NCBI RefSeq assembly: GCF_007679325.1 | Contig: NZ_VEGI01000001.1 | Location: 558,001-622,000 of the forward strand | DNA from: Arthrobacter sp. U41 | GTDB taxonomy: Bacteria; Actinomycetota; Actinomycetes; Actinomycetales; Micrococcaceae | Length of the DNA: 64,000 nucleotides | Direction of reading: 5' to 3' | The notes under the pieces: model-generated | Database searches by the model: none | Told to the model about the DNA's origin: nothing | The model's input: only the letters and a program-made list of their open reading frames with translations | Shown here: positions 9,642 through 19,074 of the stretch, piece by piece | Position numbering within the stretch: the first letter of the stretch is position 1 | Layout: each line of letters opens with the position of its first letter | Made by a program: the position numbers and the translations under genes

Positions 9642-9740
9642 AAACCGCTGTTTCCACACCTTCGCGCTTCAACCAACGAACAGTTACTGTACCGGACGAA
9701 CCGGGCTGAGCGCCAATTGGCCCCCAGCGGCCCGGTGGCC

Positions 9741-10235
9741 TTACCGGACCATGCTGGCGTCGGTGATCATCGGGGCAGCAGCATCGCGCCGTTCGGTGCC
9801 ATCGAACTCGAATCCGTTGCGTCGATAGAACGCCACAGCGCGCGGGTTGCCCTTCGCCACCCACAACATGGCCAGTCGGGGACCTATCACGGCATCGAGA
9901 AGCGCCTGGCCTGCACCCATTCCGTGCTGGGCTGCAGAGACATACAGGTTGTACACCTGAAGTTCACGCGGCATATCGAGCGATTCCGGGTCGAAGGCCG
10001 GGCCAGCGAATGCGAAACCGATGATTCCCCCATCACGTTCCGCAACCGCGACGCGCCATTCGTCGCGAGGGTTCCCGAGGATGTGGTTCCACATCTTGTG
10101 GCGGCCTTGGAGGTGCCCCTCCGTAAAATAGTCCTCGGGGAGCAAGTGGTTGTAGGTCTCTCGCCATGTTGCCACGTGCAGCTCAGCAATGGTTGGCGCA
10201 TCCGCGGGCGTGGCAGTGCGAAGCATGAATGACAT
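9741..10235 (-). CDS. GNAT family N-acetyltransferase
   Basis: This is a 164-residue single-domain GNAT protein: N-terminal RTATPADAPTIAELH (beta1-alpha1), and the acetyl-CoA pyrophosphate loop QHGMGAGQALLDAV at about residues 108-121, followed by the family NPRAVAFYRRNGF. It transfers acetyl from acetyl-CoA to an amine that cannot be predicted. The start is the ATG at 10233-10235; a later ATG at 10226 is possible. Base composition is slightly lower in GC than its neighbours, and it lies next to a tRNA gene, which suggests possible acquisition. Confidence 0.85.
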   Translation of the reverse strand: MSFMLRTATPADAPTIAELHVATWRETYNHLLPEDYFTEGHLQGRHKMWNHILGNPRDEWRVAVAERDGGIIGFAFAGPAFDPESLDMPRELQVYNLYVSAAQHGMGAGQALLDAVIGPRLAMLWVAKGNPRAVAFYRRNGFEFDGTERRDAAAPMITDASMVR

Positions 10236-10375
10236 CACAAAATTGTGTCAGACAGCTCGATTTTGTCGGGCCGCAAAACCTGACATTCGCCACTGATCTT
10301 ATGCTGCCAATGCCATGCCATCCGGCTGGACTAGCCCGGCGCTGCAGAAAATAGCGCGAGGACGGCTACCGCAGG

Positions 10376-11302
10376 TTATTTATCCAGCGGCGGCAGCTCG
10401 GCTGCGAGCCACGTGAGCGCCTCGCTGACGCCGGCGTCGAGCTTGATGGTGGCGAGGTCGTCCCCGCGGGTCTGCCCGCGGTTGATGATCACCACCGGTT
10501 TTCCGTGTTTGGCCGCGTGCCTGGCAAACCGCAGGCCGCTCATGACCGTCAGCGAGGAGCCTGCCACCAGCAACGCTCCGGCTTCGTCCACCATGGCGTA
10601 GGAACGTTCCACCCGGTCTTTGGGGACGTTCTCGCCAAAGTAGACAAAATCCGGCTTAAGCGTGCCGCCGCAGGCCGGGCAGTGCGCCACGACAAAACTC
10701 TCGATCAGGGCCGCGTCCTCCACGGTGGCATCGGCGTCCGGAGCCATTTCGACCACACCGGCGGCCAGCGCCCGGTCCAGGAAGTCCGGGTTGAGTTCTT
10801 CCAGAACGCCGGCCAGTAGCGTGCGGCTGTACTGGCGGCGGCAGGAGAGGCAGACCACCTGGTCAAACCGGCCGTGCAGGTCCACGACGTTGAGGCTGCC
10901 CGCGTCCTGGTGGAGCCGGTCCACGTTCTGCGTGATGAGCCCGGTGAGCAGGCCGCGGCGTTCCAGCCGGGCGACGGCGGTGTGGCCGTCGTTGGGGTCG
11001 GCCCGGCGCAGGTGGGACCAGCCGATATGGTTGCGGGCCCAGTAGCGGCGCCGGTTGTCCGCTGCGCCGATGAATTCCTGGTAGGTCATGGGGGCCCGCG
11101 GCGCGGCGCCCGGTCCGCGGTAGTCCGGGATGCCGGAATCCGTGCTCAGGCCGGCCCCGGTCAGCAGCGCGAAGCGTTCCCCCGCCAGAATGGCGTGGAT
11201 GTCCTGCAGGACCTCGAGTTCGTCACGGGCGGGCTCCCCGGCGGGTACCGGGGGCAGGCTGGCAAACCCGGTCATGCCGGTCCCGGGCCGCCGCGTCCTC
11301 AC
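10376..11302 (-). CDS. Sir2-family NAD-dependent protein deacylase
   Basis: The 308-residue sirtuin has the NAD motif GAGLSTDSGIPDYRG (about residues 47-61), the catalytic TQNVDRLHQDAG and DLHGRF, and two CxxC zinc pairs (VCLSC and CPACGG). It removes acyl groups from lysines using NAD+. The GTG start at 11302 lies 4 bases after the upstream peroxiredoxin stop, with AGGA 9 bases before it inside that gene, which suggests translational coupling. An ATG at 11275 is the alternative. It probably ends the DUF3052-peroxiredoxin-sirtuin operon. Confidence 0.92.
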   Translation of the reverse strand: MRTRRPGTGMTGFASLPPVPAGEPARDELEVLQDIHAILAGERFALLTGAGLSTDSGIPDYRGPGAAPRAPMTYQEFIGAADNRRRYWARNHIGWSHLRRADPNDGHTAVARLERRGLLTGLITQNVDRLHQDAGSLNVVDLHGRFDQVVCLSCRRQYSRTLLAGVLEELNPDFLDRALAAGVVEMAPDADATVEDAALIESFVVAHCPACGGTLKPDFVYFGENVPKDRVERSYAMVDEAGALLVAGSSLTVMSGLRFARHAAKHGKPVVIINRGQTRGDDLATIKLDAGVSEALTWLAAELPPLDK

Positions 11303-11306
11303 TGTC

Positions 11307-11825
11307 TCAGTTCCTGCCGAGTCCCGCCAGGGCGGTGCGGTATTCGGTGAAGTCCCGGGCCTGGCCGCGGGGGTTCACCACCAGGTAGCGCACGATTCCG
11401 TTGGCGTCGATGATGAAGGTTCCACGCTTAGCCATCCCGGTGCCGGGGTCAAACACCCCGTATTGCTCGGCCACGGCTCCGTGCGGCCAGAAGTCAGCCA
11501 GCAGGTCGAAGGCATAGCCTTCCTTCTCCGCGTACGCCCGCTGGGCGAACTTGCTGTCCACGGAGATCCCCAGCACGACGGCGTCGGAATCCTCGAACAG
11601 CGCCAGGTTATCCCGGATTTCGCAGAGTTCCCCCGTGCAGATGCCGGAGAAGGCGAAGGGGAAGAACACGACCACGACGTTGCGGCCCCGGAGCTCCGAC
11701 AGCCTCACGGGTTCGCCGAACTGGTTCAGCAGCTCGAAGTCGGGAGCGGCCTCGCCGAGGGCGGGCACGGCCCGTGTTTCAACCGGCTGGCCCCCCAGGA
11801 CGCCAACCGCTCCCGCAGGGGTCAC
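11307..11825 (-). CDS. AhpE-type 1-Cys peroxiredoxin
   Basis: The 172-residue thioredoxin-fold peroxidase shows the AhpE signature FFPFAFSGICTGELCE, with the peroxidatic Cys in SGICTGE (about residue 60); it reduces hydroperoxides. The GTG start at 11825 overlaps the stop of the DUF3052 gene in a GTGA, so I discard the much longer open frame upstream. Another Cys three residues after CTGE (ELCE) could act as a partner thiol. It sits between DUF3052 and the sirtuin in a tight minus-strand operon. Confidence 0.92.
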   Translation of the reverse strand: MTPAGAVGVLGGQPVETRAVPALGEAAPDFELLNQFGEPVRLSELRGRNVVVVFFPFAFSGICTGELCEIRDNLALFEDSDAVVLGISVDSKFAQRAYAEKEGYAFDLLADFWPHGAVAEQYGVFDPGTGMAKRGTFIIDANGIVRYLVVNPRGQARDFTEYRTALAGLGRN

Positions 11826-12241
11826 TTGTTCTTCCGGGTGACCAGACGGGTGGCGCTCCAGTCCTTGGAGACGCCGGCAGAGGTGGTGTAGTGCAGGCCT
11901 GCCGTGGGGGCGGCGTCCTGGATGTCTGCGGGTGAGACATAGCCGACCCGGCCGGACTTCGGGGTCAGTACCCAGACGACGCCGCCCTCGGTCAGTGCGG
12001 TCAGCGAGTCGACCAGGGTGTCCACGAGGTCTCCGTCTCCGGAGCGCCACCAGAAGATGACGGCGTCGACGACTTCGTGGTCGTCTTCGTCGAAGAGTTC
12101 CGAGCCGGTGAGGTCCTCGATGTCGTCGCGCAAATCGAAGTCGACGTCGTCGTCATAACCGAATTCCTGAATCAGGTCCCCGGTTTTGAAACCCAGTTTT
12201 TCCGCCACATTTACCGAAGTGGCGGCGTCGGCCTCGCTCAC
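11822..12241 (-). CDS. DUF3052 family protein
   Basis: This small acidic protein of 139 residues belongs to an actinobacterial family found beside aceE (Rv2239c in M. tuberculosis). It contains the conserved GFKTGDLIQEFGYDDDVD near residue 17 and HEVVDAVIFWWR near residue 55. No catalytic motif, signal peptide or membrane segment is visible. It overlaps the peroxiredoxin start by 4 bases and is divergent from aceE, as in related genomes. Function is unknown. Confidence 0.88.
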   Translation of the reverse strand: MSEADAATSVNVAEKLGFKTGDLIQEFGYDDDVDFDLRDDIEDLTGSELFDEDDHEVVDAVIFWWRSGDGDLVDTLVDSLTALTEGGVVWVLTPKSGRVGYVSPADIQDAAPTAGLHYTTSAGVSKDWSATRLVTRKNK

Positions 12242-12665
12242 GTGTTGCTCCTATGCTTGGTGTTTTCAACAGCTCTAGTGATTTCCATTACTCCAAGCCA
12301 ACACCCTTTGCGCCTGCGCTTCAAGCTGTTGGCCCCGCGATCCGCCATATTCTGCGTCACACACGGCGATCCGGGCACCGCACGGCGGCACGTCGTCACA
12401 CAACCAGTATGCCGGTCAAATGCGACAGCACCCCCATGGGACAGCTACGCATCCCCGAGCTGTCAGAGCTAGAGTGGCTGATGACGACTACGCCCGCGAG
12501 GGCGAATGCCCCGCTGACGAAGGCGGGCATGGTCGTGATTGGACCTAGCCCGGCGCACATGACCGGGCAGTTGTAACCGATACGTCGCACACGTCGCGTT
12601 CACGCCACGCAGAAACCCTGCCGGAGCTGAGGGCGCCGATGAATGCGCTCAAAGAGAGGTTGGAC
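12242..12665. promoter_or_regulatory. Divergent DUF3052 / aceE intergenic region
   Basis: About 400 bp with a lower GC first half and no ORF with convincing coding character (the small plus-strand frame at 12253-12576 lacks conserved features). It must carry the aceE promoter and that of the DUF3052 operon. I see no clear riboswitch or extended palindrome. Confidence 0.4.
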
Positions 12666-15419
12666 GTGGCTGCAGGAGAAGAGACCTCCCATATCCTCAG
12701 CGGGTTGACTAACCAGCTGCCTGATCGTGATCCGGAAGAGACCGCCGAGTGGCTGGAGTCCCTGGATGCGCTGATTCAGGAACAGGGCACCGAGCGTGCC
12801 CAGTACATAATGCGCAGCCTGCTCCAGCGGGCGGGCGCGCAGTCCGTGGGTGTTCCGATGGTCACCACCACGGATTACGTGAACACCATCCCGGTGGACC
12901 AGGAGGCCGAGTTCCCCGGGGACGAGGAGATCGAGCGGAAGTACCGGGCGTGGCTGCGGTGGAACGCCGCGGTCATGGTGCACCGGGCGCAGCGGGCCGA
13001 TATCGGCGTCGGCGGGCACATCTCGACCTATGCCGGGGCCGCGACCCTGTACGAGGTGGGCTTCAACCACTTCTTCCGCGGCAAGGACCACCCCGGCGGC
13101 GGGGACCAGGTCTTCTTCCAGGGCCACGCCTCCCCCGGCATGTACGCCCGGGCGTTTATGGAAGGCCGTTTGACCGAGGAGGACCTGGACGGGTTCCGGC
13201 AGGAGAAGTCCAAGGAAGGCCACGCCCTGTCCTCCTACCCGCACCCGCGGCTGATGCCGGAGTTCTGGGAGTTCCCCACGGTCTCGATGGGCATCGGCCC
13301 GATGAACGCGATCTACCAGGCCCAGTCCAACCGGTACCTGCACAACCGCGGCCTGAAGGACACCTCCGACCAGCAGGTCTGGGCGTTCCTGGGCGACGGG
13401 GAAATGGACGAGCCCGAATCCCGCGGCCTGCTCCAGCTCGCCGCGAACGACAAGCTCGACAACCTCAACTTCGTGATCAACTGCAACCTCCAGCGCCTCG
13501 ACGGGCCCGTGCGCGGCAACGGCAAGATCATGCAGGAACTCGAGGCGTTCTTCCGCGGCGCGGGCTGGAACGTCATCAAGGTCGTCTGGGGCCGGGAATG
13601 GGATGACCTGCTGGCCAAGGACCGGGACGGGTCGCTCGTGAAGATCATGAACGAAACCGTCGACGGGGACTACCAGACCTACAAGGCCGAGTCCGGCGCG
13701 TTCGTCCGCGAGCACTTCTTCGGACAGACCCCGCAGACCAAGGAAATGGTCCAGGACCTCACCGATGACCAGATCTGGAACCTCAAGCGCGGCGGCCACG
13801 ACTACAACAAGGTCTACGCCGCGTACAAGGCCGCCACCGAGTTCAAGGGCAAACCCACCGTCATCCTCGCCCACACGGTCAAGGGCTACGGCCTGGGCAC
13901 CCACTTCGAGGGCCGCAACGCGACCCACCAGATGAAGAAACTCACCCTCGCGGACCTCAAAGCCTTCCGCGACCACCTCCGCATCCCCATCACGGACGAC
14001 CAGCTCGAAGCGGACCTCTACCGGCCCCCGTACTACCACCCCGGCATGGACTCCCCCGAGATCCAGTACCTCATGGAACGCCGCCGCGCCCTGGGCGGCT
14101 TCGTCCCCGAACGCCGCTCCAATCACACCGATGTCACCCTCCCGGATGACAAGGCGTACGAGGCCGCCAACCGCGGCTCCGGCAAGCAGCTGGCCGCCAC
14201 CACCATGGCGTTCGTGCGCCTGCTCAAGGACCTGATGCGGGACAAGGAGTTCGGCAACAGGATCGTCCCGATCATCCCCGACGAGGCCCGCACGTTCGGC
14301 ATGGACGCGTTCTTCCCGACGGCGAAGATCTACAACCCGAACGGGCAGAACTACCTCTCCGTGGACCGCGAACTGGTCCTTGCGTACAAGGAGTCCATCT
14401 CCGGCCAGATCGTGCACGCCGGCATCAACGAGGCCGGATCCGTGGCCGCGTTCACCGCCGCCGGCACGTCCTACGCCACCCACGGCGAGCCGCTGATCCC
14501 GATCTACGTCTTCTACTCCATGTTCGGGTTCCAGCGCACGGGAGACTCCTTCTGGGCCGCCGCGGACCAGATGACCCGCGGGTTCATCATCGGCGCCACC
14601 GCCGGCCGCACCACCCTCACCGGTGAAGGCCTGCAGCACGCCGACGGCCACTCCCCCATCCTGGCCGCAACCAACCCGGCAGTGGTCACCTACGACCCCG
14701 CATACGGCTATGAGATCGGCGTCATTATGCGCGACGGTCTCAACCGGATGTACGGCCCGGGACCGGCGGACAATGACCCGTCGCGGAACGTGATGTACTA
14801 CATCACGGTCTACAACGAGCCGATCTCCCAGCCGGCAGCGCCGGCGGAAATCGACGTCGAGGGCATCATCAAGGGCATCTACCTGCTGGCTCCGGCCAAG
14901 ATTGACGGCCCGCGCACGCAGATCCTGGCCTCCGGCGTCTCGGTGCCCTGGGCCCTCGAGGCCCAGCGGGTCCTCGCCGAGGACTGGGGCGTTTCCGCCG
15001 ATGTGTGGTCCGTGACGTCCTGGAGCGAACTGCGCCGCGATGCCATGGCCGCGGAGGAGGAAGCCTTCCTCAACCCCGGCCAGCCCGCCCGCGTGCCGTT
15101 CGTTACCGAACAGCTCGCCGGGGCGACCGGCCCGATCGTGGCGGTCACCGACTACATGAAGGCCGTCCCGGACCAGATCCGCCAGTTCCTGCCGAACGAG
15201 TTCGCCTCGCTCGGTGCCGACGGTTTCGGCTTCTCGGACACCCGCGCCGCAGCCCGCCGCTTCTTCAAGAACGACGTCCACTCGGTGGTTGTCCGTTCGC
15301 TGCAGATGCTGGCCCGCCGCGGAGAGGTGGATGCCCAGGCTCCGGCCCAGGCAATCGAGAAGTACCGCCTGCACAACGTCAATGCCGGCACCACCGGCAA
15401 CGCGGGCGGCGACTCCTAG
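12666..15419 (+). CDS. aceE: Pyruvate dehydrogenase E1 component, homodimeric
   Basis: This large thiamine-diphosphate enzyme (917 residues) catalyses decarboxylation of pyruvate and acetylation of the E2 lipoyl domain. Seen are the early DPEETAEWL, the [20 protein letters not shown] region, and the ThDP/Mg motif from [10 protein letters not shown] to NFVINCN (about residues 243-277). I prefer the GTG at 12666 because AGAGAGG ends 6 bases upstream and the conserved [10 protein letters not shown] sequence starts there; an ATG at 12639 would add nine residues. E2 and E3 genes are not in this window. A hairpin follows the stop. Confidence 0.95.
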   Translation: MAAGEETSHILSGLTNQLPDRDPEETAEWLESLDALIQEQGTERAQYIMRSLLQRAGAQSVGVPMVTTTDYVNTIPVDQEAEFPGDEEIERKYRAWLRWNAAVMVHRAQRADIGVGGHISTYAGAATLYEVGFNHFFRGKDHPGGGDQVFFQGHASPGMYARAFMEGRLTEEDLDGFRQEKSKEGHALSSYPHPRLMPEFWEFPTVSMGIGPMNAIYQAQSNRYLHNRGLKDTSDQQVWAFLGDGEMDEPESRGLLQLAANDKLDNLNFVINCNLQRLDGPVRGNGKIMQELEAFFRGAGWNVIKVVWGREWDDLLAKDRDGSLVKIMNETVDGDYQTYKAESGAFVREHFFGQTPQTKEMVQDLTDDQIWNLKRGGHDYNKVYAAYKAATEFKGKPTVILAHTVKGYGLGTHFEGRNATHQMKKLTLADLKAFRDHLRIPITDDQLEADLYRPPYYHPGMDSPEIQYLMERRRALGGFVPERRSNHTDVTLPDDKAYEAANRGSGKQLAATTMAFVRLLKDLMRDKEFGNRIVPIIPDEARTFGMDAFFPTAKIYNPNGQNYLSVDRELVLAYKESISGQIVHAGINEAGSVAAFTAAGTSYATHGEPLIPIYVFYSMFGFQRTGDSFWAAADQMTRGFIIGATAGRTTLTGEGLQHADGHSPILAATNPAVVTYDPAYGYEIGVIMRDGLNRMYGPGPADNDPSRNVMYYITVYNEPISQPAAPAEIDVEGIIKGIYLLAPAKIDGPRTQILASGVSVPWALEAQRVLAEDWGVSADVWSVTSWSELRRDAMAAEEEAFLNPGQPARVPFVTEQLAGATGPIVAVTDYMKAVPDQIRQFLPNEFASLGADGFGFSDTRAAARRFFKNDVHSVVVRSLQMLARRGEVDAQAPAQAIEKYRLHNVNAGTTGNAGGDS

Positions 15420-15436
15420 GCCCTTCCCGCAACGTA

Positions 15437-15474
15437 CGACGGCGGTCCCCACCGGAAGGCGGGGGCCGCCGTCG
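15437..15474 (+). terminator. Hairpin downstream of aceE
   Basis: A 14-bp stem (15437-15450 with 15461-15474, one G-U pair) with a 10-nt loop starts 17 bp past the aceE stop. No T-tract follows, so it may need Rho or act as an RNA-stabilising end. Confidence 0.6.
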
Positions 15475-15520
15475 GATGTTAACCTCGGATGGCGGCACGC
15501 GCGCCACGCCGGTGCGCCAC

Positions 15521-15572
15521 TGTGATCCAGCACAGTGATCCGCCATTGTGATCCAGCACTGTGATCCAGCAC
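15521..15572. repeat. Four tandem copies of a 13-bp repeat
   Basis: The unit TGTGATCCAGCAC occurs at 15521-15533, 15547-15559 and 15560-15572. A diverged copy (AGTGATCCGCCAT) occupies 15534-15546, so all four are contiguous. They lie in the gap between aceE and the PucR-type regulator, just upstream of a 17-bp operator-like site. Confidence 0.85.
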
Positions 15573-15580
15573 AAGGCGCG

Positions 15581-15597
15581 TTGTAGCCTTTGCACAA
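15581..15597. promoter_or_regulatory. Operator-like site upstream of the FasR-like gene
   Basis: TTGTAGCCTTTGCACAA matches at 13 of 17 positions the palindrome in front of fabD (16883-16899). Both have TTGTAG on the left and ACAA on the right. It is a candidate autoregulatory site of the regulator encoded immediately downstream; this is an inference from similarity and position. Confidence 0.5.
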
Positions 15598-15633
15598 ATG
15601 GAGCTTGGACGGCGCGCACCGTATGCTCAATGC

Positions 15634-16878
15634 ATGGCCGAGCCGATCACCACTCCTGTCAAACGCACGCCCGCTTCCAGGGCGATGCCCCCGGAGAAGG
15701 TGGAAACCCTCAAAAAGCTCCGGGCAAGCGTCGGCCAGCTCTCCACAACCACCCTCCGCCAGCTGGAGAAATCCCTGCCGTGGTACAGCCGGCTGAACTC
15801 CGACGAACGCTCGGCCCTGGGCATGGTGGCCCAGAACGGCATCGCCGCCTTCGTCACGTGGTACGAACGCCCCAGCTCCCCGTCCTGGATACTGTCCGAC
15901 GTCTTCGGCACCGCACCCACCGAACTCACCCGCTCCATCAGCCTGCAGAAGGCCCTCCAGCTGATCCGGATCGTCGTCGAGGTGGTGGAGGACCAGGTCC
16001 CCGTGATCGCACCGGAGGCGGACCAGGGCGCGCTGCGCGAAGCGGTGCTGCGGTACTCCCGCGAGGTGGCCTTCGCCGCGGCCGACGTCTATGCCCGCGC
16101 CGCCGAATCCCGCGGCTCATGGGACACCCGGCTGGAAGCCCTCATTGTGGACGCTATCCTCCGCGGCGAAAACACCGATGCCCTACGGTCGCGGATTGCC
16201 GCGCTGGGCTGGAAGGCGCAGGAGCGCTTCACCGTGATGGTGGGCAATTCCCCGTCCGAACCGAGCGCCAGCTACGTCAGCGAACTGCGCCGCACGGCCG
16301 GGCGCTTCGCCGAAGACGCCCTCGTGGGCATCCAGGGCGACCGGCTCATACTGATCCTCGGCGGCGTCCACGACCGCGAGACCGCATACCTGAAACTCGC
16401 CGAACTCTTCGCCCCCGGACCGGTCGTCTACGGCGCCGAAGCCGGTTCCCTCCTGGAAGCCAGCGGCTCGGCCCAGTCCGCGTTCGCGGGACTGACCGCC
16501 GCCCGCGCCTGGCCCTCAGCGCCGCGCCCGGTGGCAGCCGATGACCTCCTGCCGGAGCGCGTGATCTCCGGGGACGACGCCGCCCGGCGCTCCCTCGTGA
16601 AGAACATCTACCGGCCCCTGCTCGCGGCGTCCAACGGCCTCGTGGAGACCCTCGGCACCTACCTCGAACTGGGGCATTCATTGGAGGCCACGGCCCGCGA
16701 ACTCTTCGTCCACGCCAACACCGTGCGGTACCGGCTCAAGCGGGTCTGTGACGTCACGGGCTGGGATCCGCTGCTGCCGCGGGAGGCCTTTGTCCTGCAG
16801 ACGGCCCTCGTGGTCGGCCGGCTTTCGGCCCCGCCGAAGCCCGCCACGGAACGTCAGCCGACACGCAACAGCACCTGA
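15634..16878 (+). CDS. fasR: PucR-type HTH regulator, FasR-like
   Basis: The protein is 414 residues from the ATG at 15634; an upstream ATG at 15598 overlaps an operator-like site, so I prefer the later start. The C-terminus (about residues 345-395) is a PucR-type HTH_30 domain with ATARELFVHANTVRYRLKRV; the middle resembles the associated GGDEF-like fold. The position directly before fabD-fabH-acpP-fabF is that of FasR, the activator of fatty acid synthesis described in Streptomyces coelicolor and Mycobacterium, although the mycobacterial protein is of another family. Orthology to Streptomyces FasR is inferred from context. Confidence 0.8.
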   Translation: MAEPITTPVKRTPASRAMPPEKVETLKKLRASVGQLSTTTLRQLEKSLPWYSRLNSDERSALGMVAQNGIAAFVTWYERPSSPSWILSDVFGTAPTELTRSISLQKALQLIRIVVEVVEDQVPVIAPEADQGALREAVLRYSREVAFAAADVYARAAESRGSWDTRLEALIVDAILRGENTDALRSRIAALGWKAQERFTVMVGNSPSEPSASYVSELRRTAGRFAEDALVGIQGDRLILILGGVHDRETAYLKLAELFAPGPVVYGAEAGSLLEASGSAQSAFAGLTAARAWPSAPRPVAADDLLPERVISGDDAARRSLVKNIYRPLLAASNGLVETLGTYLELGHSLEATARELFVHANTVRYRLKRVCDVTGWDPLLPREAFVLQTALVVGRLSAPPKPATERQPTRNST

Positions 16879-16882
16879 GCGG

Positions 16883-16899
16883 TTGTAGACTTCCTACAA
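16883..16899. promoter_or_regulatory. Palindromic operator candidate upstream of fabD
   Basis: A perfect inverted repeat TTGTAG-N5-CTACAA lies 4 bp after the regulator's stop and 66 bp before the fabD start. A similar site precedes the regulator itself. A second palindrome, GGTGCAT-GA-ATGCACC, follows at 16917-16932. Confidence 0.6.
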
Positions 16900-16965
16900 A
16901 GTGACCCTGTGAGCTTGGTGCATGAATGCACCGATAATCACGCCGCAATTTGGAAAGCTGGATAC

Positions 16966-17895
16966 GTGCTTGCAATCGTCTGCCCTGGACAGGGCTCCCA
17001 GACCCCCGGTTTTCTGGCCCCCTGGCTGGAACTGCCCCCCGTCGCAGGCCACTTGGCCTCCCTCAGCGAAATCGCAGGCATCGATCTCACCGCCCACGGC
17101 ACCACCTCGGACGAAGAGACCATCAAGGACACCGCCGTCGCGCAGCCGCTGATTGTCGCCGCCGGGCTGGTGGCCGCGCAGTCCCTGTTCGACGTCGAGC
17201 TCGGCACCCTGCCGGTGATCCTCGCCGGCCACTCCGTCGGTGAAATCACGGCCTCCGCCCTGGCCGGCGTGCTGACGGAAACCGAAGCCATGACCTTCGT
17301 CCGCGAACGCGCCAACGGCATGGCGGCTGCGGCCGCTGCCACCCCCACCGGCATGAGCGCCGTCGTGGGCGGCGACCCCGCCGAGGTCCTCGCCGCCATC
17401 GAGGCCTGCGGCGCCACCGCAGCCAACGTCAACGGCGCCGGCCAGACCGTTGCGGCCGGAACGCTGGACCAGCTCAAGACCCTCGCGGAGAACCCGCCGG
17501 CCAAGGCCCGGGTCATTCCGCTGAAGGTTGCCGGCGCGTTCCACACCTCGCACATGTCGCCCGCCGTCGCGGCGCTGCAGGCCCTCCGGCCCGCACTGCA
17601 CCCGCGGAACCCGCAGGTTCCCCTGCTCTCCAACTTCGACGGCGCCCAGGTCACCGATGGTGCCGCCGCCGTCGAAAGCCTGATTGCCCAGGTTTCCCGC
17701 CCGGTCCGCTGGGACCTCTGCATGGAAACGCTCGTGAAGCGCGGCGTGACCGGCGTGATTGAACTGGCCCCGGCCGGGACGCTGGCCGGACTCGCCAAGC
17801 GCGGCATGCCGGGCGTGAAGACCGTCACCGTCAAGACCCCGGACGATCTGTCCGCCGCCCTGGCCCTATTCGCAGAACTGGAAGGACAGGCATGA
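16966..17895 (+). CDS. fabD: Malonyl-CoA:ACP transacylase
   Basis: FabD (309 residues) loads malonyl groups from malonyl-CoA onto ACP. It begins with the family motif IVCPGQGSQ, has the nucleophile Ser in GHSVGE (about residue 90), and the catalytic His in AFHTSHM (about residue 193). I chose the GTG at 16966 because GGAAAG is 9 bases upstream and the conserved strand begins there; the frame remains open to 16909. Its stop overlaps the fabH start (ATGA). It is the first gene of the fatty acid synthesis operon. Confidence 0.95.
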   Translation: MLAIVCPGQGSQTPGFLAPWLELPPVAGHLASLSEIAGIDLTAHGTTSDEETIKDTAVAQPLIVAAGLVAAQSLFDVELGTLPVILAGHSVGEITASALAGVLTETEAMTFVRERANGMAAAAAATPTGMSAVVGGDPAEVLAAIEACGATAANVNGAGQTVAAGTLDQLKTLAENPPAKARVIPLKVAGAFHTSHMSPAVAALQALRPALHPRNPQVPLLSNFDGAQVTDGAAAVESLIAQVSRPVRWDLCMETLVKRGVTGVIELAPAGTLAGLAKRGMPGVKTVTVKTPDDLSAALALFAELEGQA

Positions 17896-18953
17896 GCGTT
17901 CCCACCCTGAAGCAGGCGCCCCTGCACGAGAACACCCGCATCATGGGAGTCGGCGCCTACCGGCCCGACGTGATCGTCACCAACGATGACGTCTGCCAGT
18001 GGATCGACTCCTCCGACGAGTGGATCCGCCAGCGCACCGGCATCATCACCCGGCACCGCGCCCCCGCCGACGTCAGCGTGATCGACATGGCCGAAGGCGC
18101 TGCCCGCGAGGCCCTGCAGAAGGCCGGGATCGAGGCCTCCCAGCTCGGCGCCGTCATCGTCTCCACCGTGACCCACCCCTACGCGACGCCGTCCGCCGCC
18201 GCGAGCCTCGCCGACCGCCTCGGCGCGACGCCGGCCCCGGCCTTCGACATCTCCGCCGCCTGCGCCGGGTACTGCTACGGCATCGCCCAGGCCGACGCGC
18301 TGGTCCGGTCCGGGACCGCCGACTACGTCCTCGTGGTCGGTGCGGAAAAGCTTTCCGACGTCATCGACAACACCGAACGCACCATCTCCTTCCTGCTCGG
18401 CGACGGCGCGGGCGCCGTGGTGATCGGCCCTTCCGACACCCCGGGCATCGGCCCGTCGGTGTGGGGCTCGGACGGCAGCAAGTGGGACGCGATCGGCATG
18501 ACCCACTCCATGCTGGACCTCCGCGAGCTCGCCTCGGCGGGCAAGCAGGGCGGCGCGCTGAGCGCCGAGGAAGCCGCCGTCACGGACGCGGCCTCCTGGC
18601 CGACGCTGCGCCAGGACGGCCAGACGGTCTTCCGCTGGGCCGTCTGGGAAATGGCCAAGGTGGCCCAGCAGGCGCTGGACGCCGCCGGTATCTCCGCCGA
18701 GGACCTCGCCGCGTTCATCCCGCACCAGGCGAACATGCGGATCATCGACGAGATGGCCAAGAAGCTCAAACTCCCGGAGAACGTCATCATCGCGCGGGAC
18801 ATCGCCGACGCCGGCAACACCTCCGCGGCATCCATCCCCCTGGCCACCCACCGCCTGCTGCTGGAAAACCCGCAGCTCAGCGGCGGGCTTGCACTGCAGA
18901 TCGGCTTCGGCGCCGGTCTGGTCTTCGGTGCCCAAGTGATCGTGCTTCCTTAG
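17892..18953 (+). CDS. fabH: Beta-ketoacyl-ACP synthase III
   Basis: FabH (353 residues) condenses a starter acyl-CoA with malonyl-ACP to begin fatty acid synthesis; in actinobacteria branched starters are common. The active-site Cys is in SAACAGYCYG (about residue 119), the His in IPHQANMR (about residue 280) and the Asn in DAGNTSAAS (about residue 310), all in order. It overlaps fabD by 4 bp, consistent with translational coupling. A gap of 121 bp leads to acpP. Confidence 0.96.
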   Translation: MSVPTLKQAPLHENTRIMGVGAYRPDVIVTNDDVCQWIDSSDEWIRQRTGIITRHRAPADVSVIDMAEGAAREALQKAGIEASQLGAVIVSTVTHPYATPSAAASLADRLGATPAPAFDISAACAGYCYGIAQADALVRSGTADYVLVVGAEKLSDVIDNTERTISFLLGDGAGAVVIGPSDTPGIGPSVWGSDGSKWDAIGMTHSMLDLRELASAGKQGGALSAEEAAVTDAASWPTLRQDGQTVFRWAVWEMAKVAQQALDAAGISAEDLAAFIPHQANMRIIDEMAKKLKLPENVIIARDIADAGNTSAASIPLATHRLLLENPQLSGGLALQIGFGAGLVFGAQVIVLP

Positions 18954-19074
18954 GCGTTCCTGTTCTTCCTGTCTTCAAATCACACAGCAAGCCGAAGCCT
19001 CGGTTTGAATCATTACCGCCCGAAGCCGCCGGCACACCGGCAGACCACGGCAACAACCAGAAAAGGAGCCATCA

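Noticed and set aside
9438..9659. N-terminal extension of the small protein at 9147
   Set aside because: It passes through the tRNA-Val gene; the peptide GSLAQLVERH... is a translated tRNA.
12253..12576. 107-codon frame upstream of aceE
   Set aside because: No ribosome site, no motif, and it lies in the expected promoter region.
12600..15572. 990-codon minus-strand open frame opposite aceE
   Set aside because: It is the antisense shadow of aceE in GC-rich codons; the plus frame has full pyruvate dehydrogenase motifs.
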